Assembly: GCA_001648575.1 (NCBI GenBank)
Contig: LQXN01000063.1
Location: 286,812-350,811, forward strand
Reading direction: 5' to 3'
DNA length: 64,000 nt
DNA from: Sutcliffiella horikoshii DSM 8719
GTDB taxonomy: Bacteria; Bacillota; Bacilli; Bacillales; Bacillaceae_I
Made by a program: the position numbers and the translations under genes. Of the stretch, positions 55,787 to 64,000 are shown one piece after another (the stretch's first letter is position 1; each line of letters starts with the position of its first letter). The notes beneath the pieces are model-generated. The model worked only from the letters and a program-made list of their open reading frames with translations, had not been told where the DNA came from and made no database searches.

Positions 55787-56908
55787 TTGTTTATTGAAGA
55801 ACTGACGCTTAGGAATTACCGCAATTATGAAAGTTTGCATGCTGAATTTGAGAACGGTGTGAACGTCATATTGGGGGAAAATGCACAGGGCAAGACAAAT
55901 GTCATGGAATCCATTTATGTTCTGGCAATGGCAAAATCACACCGGACGTCCAATGATAAAGATCTTATCAGATGGGACGAAGAATATGGTAAAATAGAAG
56001 GCAGGATACATAAACGGAATGGGCCACTGCCTATGCAGCTTGTGATTAGCAAAAAGGGGAAAAAGGCAAAGATCAATCATATCGAACAGAATAAATTGAG
56101 CCAGTATATCGGTAATATGAATATCGTCATGTTTGCACCTGAGGATTTGACACTTGTGAAGGGCAGTCCTCAGGTGAGGCGTCGTTTCATCGATATGGAG
56201 CTTGGACAGGTATCCCCGCGGTACATGCATGACCTCTCAAGGTATCAAAAGGTGTTGCAGCAGCGGAATCACTATTTAAAGCAGCTGCAGACAAGGAAAC
56301 AAAAAGATGAAACAATGTTGTATGTGCTAACAGAACAGCTTATAGAACTTGCTGCAAGCATAACGCAAAAACGGCAAGAATTTGTTCAATTATTACAAAG
56401 CTGGGCCCAGCCAATCCACAAAAGCATCAGCAGGGGATTGGAAGAATTGACCATTATATACAAACCATCTATAGATTATGTATCAGAAACAATAAACTTG
56501 TCGAAAATGATAGAAGCATATAACGAAAAGTTTGATAAAATAAAAGTTAGAGAAATTGAAAGAGGTGTCACGCTTTTTGGACCACATCGTGATGACCTGC
56601 TCTTTCAAGTGAACGGAAAAGACGTCCAAACATTCGGGTCACAGGGTCAGCAGCGCACAACGGCACTTTCGCTGAAACTTGCCGAAATTGATCTAATACA
56701 TTCTGTAATGGGTGAATACCCGATCCTGCTTTTAGACGACGTGTTGTCAGAGTTGGATGACTATCGACAGTCCCATCTTTTGAACACGATCCAAGGGAAG
56801 GTTCAAACATTTGTTACAACTACAAATGTTGATGGCATCGATCATCAAACCTTGAAACAGGCGGCTACCTATGAAGTGGTTTCCGGCTCAATCAAGAAAC
56901 GAAATTGA
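55787..56908 (+). CDS. recF: DNA replication/repair protein RecF
   Basis: 373-aa SMC-like ATPase that loads RecA at gaps. [20 protein letters not shown], Walker [41 protein letters not shown], signature [18 protein letters not shown], Walker [22 protein letters not shown] start (55787) with GGTGATG close by. Confidence 0.97.
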   Translation: MFIEELTLRNYRNYESLHAEFENGVNVILGENAQGKTNVMESIYVLAMAKSHRTSNDKDLIRWDEEYGKIEGRIHKRNGPLPMQLVISKKGKKAKINHIEQNKLSQYIGNMNIVMFAPEDLTLVKGSPQVRRRFIDMELGQVSPRYMHDLSRYQKVLQQRNHYLKQLQTRKQKDETMLYVLTEQLIELAASITQKRQEFVQLLQSWAQPIHKSISRGLEELTIIYKPSIDYVSETINLSKMIEAYNEKFDKIKVREIERGVTLFGPHRDDLLFQVNGKDVQTFGSQGQQRTTALSLKLAEIDLIHSVMGEYPILLLDDVLSELDDYRQSHLLNTIQGKVQTFVTTTNVDGIDHQTLKQAATYEVVSGSIKKRN

Positions 56909-56919
56909 GGTGAGTGGGC

Positions 56920-57168
56920 ATGTATCTGCATATTGGGGAAGAAGTAATGGTGCGCGCATCGAAAATCATAGCTATTCTGGATCGCAGGCTGCTGCAGTCA
57001 GATTGGCAAAGTACCCTTCCGGATGCGGCAAGCAAATCCATCAAAAACATCAGTAAGCATGATATTAAGTCAGTTGTGATTACCGAAGAGAATATTTATC
57101 TCTCTCCCTTAGCCTCGACAACCTTGAAAAAAAGAATGGACTCCTCCTTCGAGGAGCTGCTCTACTAG
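56920..57168 (+). CDS. remB: RemB (YaaB), extracellular matrix regulator family
   Basis: 82-aa RemA-family protein: MYLHIGEEVMVRASKIIAIL, then KHDIKSVVITEENIYLSPLA. In B. subtilis RemA and RemB activate biofilm matrix operons. Start ATG 56920 with GAGGTGAG. Lies between recF and gyrB, as always in Bacillus. Confidence 0.94.
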   Translation: MYLHIGEEVMVRASKIIAILDRRLLQSDWQSTLPDAASKSIKNISKHDIKSVVITEENIYLSPLASTTLKKRMDSSFEELLY

Positions 57169-57298
57169 ATATAGCAGACATTTTCGCTGGTGAGTAACAC
57201 AGAGTAATGTGGAAACCACAAGCGTTGCACAACAACCTTTTCTCCAAAGGGGGAACGCACCCCGTTAATCATATACGAAGTCTATTGTGTTGAAATAA

Positions 57299-59248
<1,950 letters not shown>

Positions 59249-59352
59249 AACAATAAAAGCGGGGTAGTGTGAAAACTATCCTGTCTTTTACATAGAGAAG
59301 AGCGAAAGCGAATGTAGTCTTGAACTCACATTTCGCAAGGAGGTTCGTTATT

Positions 59353-61845
59353 ATGTCTGAGAGTTCCTCAGTAAAAGAGATAAATATCAGTCAAGAAATG
59401 AGAACATCTTTCCTTGACTATGCCATGAGTGTAATTGTATCCCGTGCCCTGCCGGATGTAAGGGACGGATTGAAACCAGTTCATCGCCGTATTTTGTATG
59501 CAATGAACGATTTGGGCATGACATCGGATAAGGCTTACAAGAAATCCGCCCGTATCGTAGGGGAAGTAATCGGGAAGTATCACCCGCATGGTGACTCCGC
59601 CGTTTACGACACGATGGTACGTATGGCGCAGAACTTCAACTTCCGGTACATGCTTATTGATGGGCATGGAAACTTCGGATCTGTCGATGGGGACGCAGCG
59701 GCAGCAATGCGTTACACCGAGGCGAGAATGTCGAAAATTTCCATGGAGATTCTTCGGGACATCAATAAAGACACCATTGACTACCAAGATAACTACGATG
59801 GATCTGAAAGAGAACCAATCGTATTGCCGGCACGTTTTCCAAACCTGCTTGTAAACGGTGCTTCCGGTATCGCAGTAGGGATGGCAACAAATATCCCGCC
59901 ACATCAGCTGGGAGAAATCATTGACGGAGTACTTGCTGTTAGCCAAGACCCTGATATCACGATTCCAGAGTTGATGGAAATCATTCCTGGACCGGATTTC
60001 CCGACAGCGGGACAGATCCTTGGCAGAAGCGGAATAAGAAGAGCATATGAAACTGGCCGAGGCTCCATCACTGTTCGTGCCAAGGTGGAGATCGAAACAA
60101 AGCCAAATGGCAGAGAAGTCATCCTTGTTCATGAACTTCCTTACCAGGTTAATAAAGCAAAACTCATCGAAAAAATCGCGGACCTTGTTCGTGATAAGAA
60201 AATAGAAGGCATCTCTGACTTGCGCGATGAATCAGACCGTAATGGTATGCGAGTCGTCATGGAGGTCAAAAAAGATGCAAATGCTAATGTCCTTTTAAAT
60301 AACTTATATAAACAGACTTCCCTTCAAACAAGCTTTGGTATCAACCTGCTTGCGCTAGTTAACGGTGAACCGAAAGTATTAAACCTGAAACAATGTCTGT
60401 ACTACTACCTAGAACATCAAAAAGTGGTAATTAAGCGCCGTACGGCATTCGAACTGCGTAAAGCGGAAGCAAGAGCACATATCTTAGAAGGATTGCGCAT
60501 TGCCTTAGATCACCTGGATGCTGTCATCACCTTGATCCGCAGTTCACAAACGGCTGATATCGCCCGTGAAGGCTTAATGACCGAATTCTCTCTATCTGAG
60601 AAACAAGCACAAGCTATCCTAGACATGCGTCTACAACGCCTCACTGGTTTAGAGCGTGAAAAGATAGAAGAAGAATACCAAGGACTCATGCAGCTCATTG
60701 CTGAACTGAAAGCCATCCTTGCTGACGAGGAAAAAGTGCTGGAAATCATTCGTGAAGAACTGATAGAGGTGAAAGAGCGATTCAATGATACTCGCCGTAC
60801 CGAAATCATGGTAGGCGGATTTGAAAATATTGAAGATGAAGACCTCATCCCACGCCAAAATGTCGTGATCACCCTAACTCATAATGGATATATTAAGCGA
60901 CTACCGCTTTCCACCTATCGAAGTCAACGAAGAGGCGGGCGTGGAATTCAGGGGATGGGAACCAATGAGAATGATTTTGTCGAACATCTGTTGACTACAT
61001 CCACCCACGATACGCTTTTATTCTTTACTAACAAAGGAAAAGTATACCGTGCTAAAGGATACGAAATCCCAGAGTTCAGCAGAACAGCCAAAGGAATCCC
61101 GATCATAAACCTGTTGGAAGTGGAAAAAGGGGAATGGGTCAATGCAATCATCCCTGTAGAGGACTTTGTGGATGACTGGTATCTATTCTTTACAACCAAG
61201 CATGGTATCTCCAAGCGTTCTCCGTTGTCCCAATTCGCTAACATCCGTAAAGGCGGACTGATAGCTTTAGGACTTCGTGATAACGATGAATTGATTTCGG
61301 TCAAATTAACCGACGGAACAAAAGAGATGATCATCGGAACAAAGAAAGGGATGCTCATTCGTTTCCATGAAACAGATGTACGTTCCATGGGTAGAACGGC
61401 AACAGGGGTAAAAGGCATATCCATATCCGATAACGACGAAGTAGTCGGAATGGAATTGCTGGAAGAAGGCCTGGACGTTCTTGTCGTAACGAAAAATGGT
61501 TATGGAAAACGTACTCCTGCAGAGGAATACCGCATTCAAAGCCGTGGAGGAAAAGGAATCAAGACGTGCAACATTACCGACCGTAATGGAGAACTAGTTT
61601 CCGTGAAGACAGTTACGACGGAAGAGGACTTAATGCTTATCACTGCAAGCGGCGTTCTGATTCGTATGTCAGTGGACGGAATCTCTCAAATGGGCCGAAA
61701 CACCCAAGGGGTGAAGCTGATCCGCCTTGCCGATAATGAATTTGTAACAACTGTGGCAAGAGTCGACAAAGAAGAAGAAACAGAAGATGGTTCGGAAGAT
61801 ACAGAAATGGAAGAAGGAAATTCCACCGAAGAGGTCGAAGAATAA
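59353..61845 (+). CDS. gyrA: DNA gyrase subunit A
   Basis: 830 aa. Breakage-reunion domain: [40 protein letters not shown] (quinolone region with the sensitive-type Ser, and Asp at the acidic position), [14 protein letters not shown] with catalytic Tyr, then a coiled coil and six beta-pinwheel repeats with the GyrA box [10 protein letters not shown]. An acidic tail ends the protein. ATG 59353 with AAGGAGG. Confidence 0.98.
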   Translation: MSESSSVKEINISQEMRTSFLDYAMSVIVSRALPDVRDGLKPVHRRILYAMNDLGMTSDKAYKKSARIVGEVIGKYHPHGDSAVYDTMVRMAQNFNFRYMLIDGHGNFGSVDGDAAAAMRYTEARMSKISMEILRDINKDTIDYQDNYDGSEREPIVLPARFPNLLVNGASGIAVGMATNIPPHQLGEIIDGVLAVSQDPDITIPELMEIIPGPDFPTAGQILGRSGIRRAYETGRGSITVRAKVEIETKPNGREVILVHELPYQVNKAKLIEKIADLVRDKKIEGISDLRDESDRNGMRVVMEVKKDANANVLLNNLYKQTSLQTSFGINLLALVNGEPKVLNLKQCLYYYLEHQKVVIKRRTAFELRKAEARAHILEGLRIALDHLDAVITLIRSSQTADIAREGLMTEFSLSEKQAQAILDMRLQRLTGLEREKIEEEYQGLMQLIAELKAILADEEKVLEIIREELIEVKERFNDTRRTEIMVGGFENIEDEDLIPRQNVVITLTHNGYIKRLPLSTYRSQRRGGRGIQGMGTNENDFVEHLLTTSTHDTLLFFTNKGKVYRAKGYEIPEFSRTAKGIPIINLLEVEKGEWVNAIIPVEDFVDDWYLFFTTKHGISKRSPLSQFANIRKGGLIALGLRDNDELISVKLTDGTKEMIIGTKKGMLIRFHETDVRSMGRTATGVKGISISDNDEVVGMELLEEGLDVLVVTKNGYGKRTPAEEYRIQSRGGKGIKTCNITDRNGELVSVKTVTTEEDLMLITASGVLIRMSVDGISQMGRNTQGVKLIRLADNEFVTTVARVDKEEETEDGSEDTEMEEGNSTEEVEE

Positions 61846-61924
61846 AAGATGCATAGTAAATGATCAACTCTAACAGAGGAGCACTTTCATGTGTTCCTCT
61901 TTGTTTATAAGGAGAGAGACGTTG

Positions 61925-62995
61925 ATGTTAGTAAAAACCGAACAGTTGGTGGAAGGATGTATCTTGGCACAAGAGGTAAAAGCCCTCACCGCAAAACCGA
62001 TCATGACCAAAAGGACCGTCCTGACGAATGAACATATCGAAATATTGGAATCTTTTTTGGTGGAAAAAGTCGAAGTGGAAACCTTTCTTTCCAATGGCCA
62101 GCCCTTCAATCCTCACCTTTTAGCAATGATCGAAAAAAAGCCAAAAGAGGAATCCTTCCTGCAAATGTACTTTAAAGCAACCCAAGCCTATAAAAGAATG
62201 TATGAAGGATGGGAATCCGGAACACCAATCGACTACAGTGCTGTTCGAAAAACAATCATTCCTTTGATTGAGAAGTCCCTTCAGTACCAAGAAGAAGTCT
62301 TCACCGTCTATCATTACACAAATGAAGAAGAATACATCTACCACCATTCCGTTGCAGTCGCGCTGATCGCTGCAGCCATTGCCAATGCCCTTGGCAATAA
62401 AAAGAAAGACATCATCCAAGTCGGAATAGCAGGATTCTTAATGGATTGCGGCATGTCACGCATTGACCAAAAAATCCTGAAAAATGTGGCTGTACTTAAA
62501 AAAGAGGAATTTGCACAAATCAAAGAACATCCCATCTTCAGCTATCAGATGGTCAGCAAGCAACCGGTCATTCAGGATGAAATAAAGCTTGCCGTCCTTC
62601 AACATCATGAGCGCTATGATAAAACAGGATACCCTTTCGGACTAGCAGAAGATAAGATACATCCATACACGAAAATCCTTGCCGTAGCAGATGTATTCCA
62701 TGCCATGACATCCCCTAGAAAATATAGAAGCAAACAATCTCCATATAAAGTCATAGAGCAGCTCAAGCATGAAACATTCGGAAAATATGATCTATCAATC
62801 GTCCAGGCCCTCACTTCAAATGTGTGCAGCTTTGGCATAGGGGACAAGATCAGGCTCTCTAACAATAAAATCGTTGAAATTGTTTTTATCGATCTCCAAA
62901 CTCCTTCAAGGCCAATGGTAAGGGAGCTTGATTCAGACCGCTTCATCACTTTGACTCAGGAGTTAGATATCTATATAGAAGAAGTCGTAAAATAG
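61925..62995 (+). CDS. HD-GYP domain protein with degenerate HD motif
   Basis: 356 aa. An N-terminal region of about 130 residues (EGCILAQEVKALTAKPIMTK) as in DUF3391-type HD-GYP proteins, then HD-GYP. HHSVAVALIAA is kept, as is LQHHERYDKTGYPFGL with GYP and KILAVADVFHAMTS. The HDIGK metal motif reads MDCGM, so the metal-binding His and the following Lys are lost. c-di-GMP hydrolysis may be lost or altered. ATG 61925 with AAGGAG. It follows gyrA and precedes the rRNA operon, a conserved Bacillaceae position. Confidence 0.9.
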   Translation: MLVKTEQLVEGCILAQEVKALTAKPIMTKRTVLTNEHIEILESFLVEKVEVETFLSNGQPFNPHLLAMIEKKPKEESFLQMYFKATQAYKRMYEGWESGTPIDYSAVRKTIIPLIEKSLQYQEEVFTVYHYTNEEEYIYHHSVAVALIAAAIANALGNKKKDIIQVGIAGFLMDCGMSRIDQKILKNVAVLKKEEFAQIKEHPIFSYQMVSKQPVIQDEIKLAVLQHHERYDKTGYPFGLAEDKIHPYTKILAVADVFHAMTSPRKYRSKQSPYKVIEQLKHETFGKYDLSIVQALTSNVCSFGIGDKIRLSNNKIVEIVFIDLQTPSRPMVRELDSDRFITLTQELDIYIEEVVK

Positions 62996-63400
62996 CTATG
63001 AAAAAAGGGGCTCCTTAAGGAGGCCACTGATAAACCCAATAACTAATCTTCTTTTAAAATTCTAGCTGTTGATTGGAGCAATAGGCGAAGACTCCTTGAA
63101 AATGCAAGCATTTTCTGGGTGCGATGTATCGCTGTCGCAGCCTTCCTTGTCCTGCGGGGGGATAGCGACATTCTTGAGACCCCGCAGGGCGTAGCCCGAG
63201 GAGGCTCAAGGTCGCCCTCTGGATAAGCGAAGCCATTTGCGGAAATCAACAGCGGTATGAAACAGATAACTAAAGTATTGTACTTCATCAGTGGCCATTC
63301 CTTAAGCTCCCTTTTTTCTATTAAGATTTGTCCAATTCCCATGACTTTTTTTAATGATAGATTTCTTATGCACTAAATTTAAAAATATATTAAAAAAGTA
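62996..63400. other. Gap after the HD-GYP gene: terminator arms around a REP-like repeat
   Basis: GAAAAAAGGGGCTCCTTAAGG-type arm at 62999-63032 pairs with its inverted copy at 63287-63321. Together they enclose the REP-like copy at 63051-63256. No gene is supported. Confidence 0.8.
63051..63256. repeat. REP-like palindromic repeat, long copy
   Basis: Inverted relative to 51113: starts AGCTGTTGATTGGAGCAATA, has GGCGAAGACTCC, GAGACCCCGCAGGGC, CGAGGAGGCTCAAGG, GCGAAGCCATTTGCGG and ends AAATCAACAGC. About 206 bp, the longest copy in the window. Confidence 0.9.
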
Positions 63401-63401
63401 A

Positions 63402-63430
63402 TTGCATACGTGTCTACACCGTGCTATAAT
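63402..63430 (+). promoter_or_regulatory. rRNA operon promoter P1
   Basis: TTGCAT (63402-63407), 17-bp spacer, TATAAT (63425-63430). Confidence 0.88.
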
Positions 63431-63496
63431 CAATCAAGTCAGCAACGACAGCAAGTTACATCTTATATATTCATTGAAAAAGAAAATAAAAAGTTG

Positions 63497-63525
63497 TTGA
63501 CTTACAGGCTGATAAATGGTATATT
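63497..63525 (+). promoter_or_regulatory. rRNA operon promoter P2
   Basis: TTGACT (63497-63502), 17-bp spacer, TATATT (63520-63525). Tandem promoters 95 bp apart are usual for Bacillus rRNA operons. Confidence 0.9.
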
Positions 63526-63562
63526 AGTGAAGTCGCTTTCGACAAGTGACACTAACAAAAGA

Positions 63563-63576
63563 GTTCTTTGAAAACT
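63563..63576 (+). promoter_or_regulatory. boxA-like antitermination site
   Basis: GTTCTTTGAAAACT in the rRNA leader matches the Bacillus boxA core TGCTCTTTGAAAA. Confidence 0.6.
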
Positions 63577-63671
63577 AAACAAAACAACAGCGTCATAACG
63601 TCGGTTCTACGGAACTGGCAAAATGATTTAAGTAACACAAGCTAGCAAATTTTGAGCAAAAGCTCAAACTC

Positions 63672-64000
<329 letters not shown>

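Noticed and set aside
59353..61845. Quinolone-resistance substitution in GyrA
   Set aside because: The region reads [11 protein letters not shown], with Ser at the key position; the Asp after Tyr is normal in many wild-type GyrA.

Overview
The window is the replication-origin region of a Bacillaceae chromosome (Firmicutes, low to moderate GC, AAGGAGG-type ribosome binding sites, sporulation genes). Gene order is close to Bacillus subtilis: rpmH-rnpA-yidC-jag-mnmE-mnmG-rsmG-noc-parA-parB on the left of oriC and dnaA-dnaN-yaaA-recF-remB-gyrB-gyrA-(HD-GYP)-16S rRNA on the right. Replication and transcription run outward from about 52.3 kb: almost everything to the left is on the minus strand and everything to the right is on the plus strand. 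The exact genus cannot be fixed from the sequence alone; an environmental Bacillus or Sutcliffiella-like species fits.

Layout. 1-17 kb is an accessory block: a truncated chemotaxis receptor, an MHYT-PAS-GGDEF-EAL protein, a DHFR-like protein, MsrA, a TauE/SafE exporter, a SAM-riboswitch operon (YbdH/HcxA-like dehydrogenase, MetQ, MetN, MetI, FMN alpha-hydroxyacid oxidase), a broken EamA transporter, a glyoxalase-fold gene with a decayed copy carrying a 211-bp MITE, a DUF2238 protein, an ASCH protein and an ECF sigma/anti-sigma pair. 17-28 kb holds rlmH, a CxxH/CxxC protein, htrA, the walRKHIJ cell-wall operon, an M23/LysM peptidase and four tRNAs (Lys, Glu, Asp, Phe). 28-38 kb holds purA, dnaC, rplI, gdpP, yybS, rpsR, ssb, rpsF and ychF. 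38-52 kb holds an MscS channel, a YkvI-like transporter, yyaC, a DUF554 protein, the chromosome segregation genes parB/parA/noc, tRNA-modification genes, jag, yidC, rnpA and rpmH. 52-64 kb holds oriC, the dnaA-gyrA block, a degenerate HD-GYP protein and the start of an rRNA operon with tandem promoters.

How it works together. The core encodes initiation (DnaA, DnaN, DnaC, SSB), topology (gyrase), origin segregation (ParA, ParB and parS sites, Noc), membrane insertion (YidC/Jag), tRNA modification (MnmE/MnmG) and cell-wall homeostasis (WalRK). DnaA boxes occur at oriC and also in clusters at rlmH and upstream of mnmE. The most interesting accessory unit is the SAM-riboswitch operon, whose content suggests uptake and oxidation of methionine hydroxy-analogues back to the methionine keto acid. 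Intergenic DNA is rich in palindromic repeats: a REP-like family of about 100-200 bp (eight copies or remnants), GGGACAGG-type hairpins, a three-unit hairpin array with an exact 52-bp period beside the tRNAs and a 21-bp tandem array upstream of rpsF.
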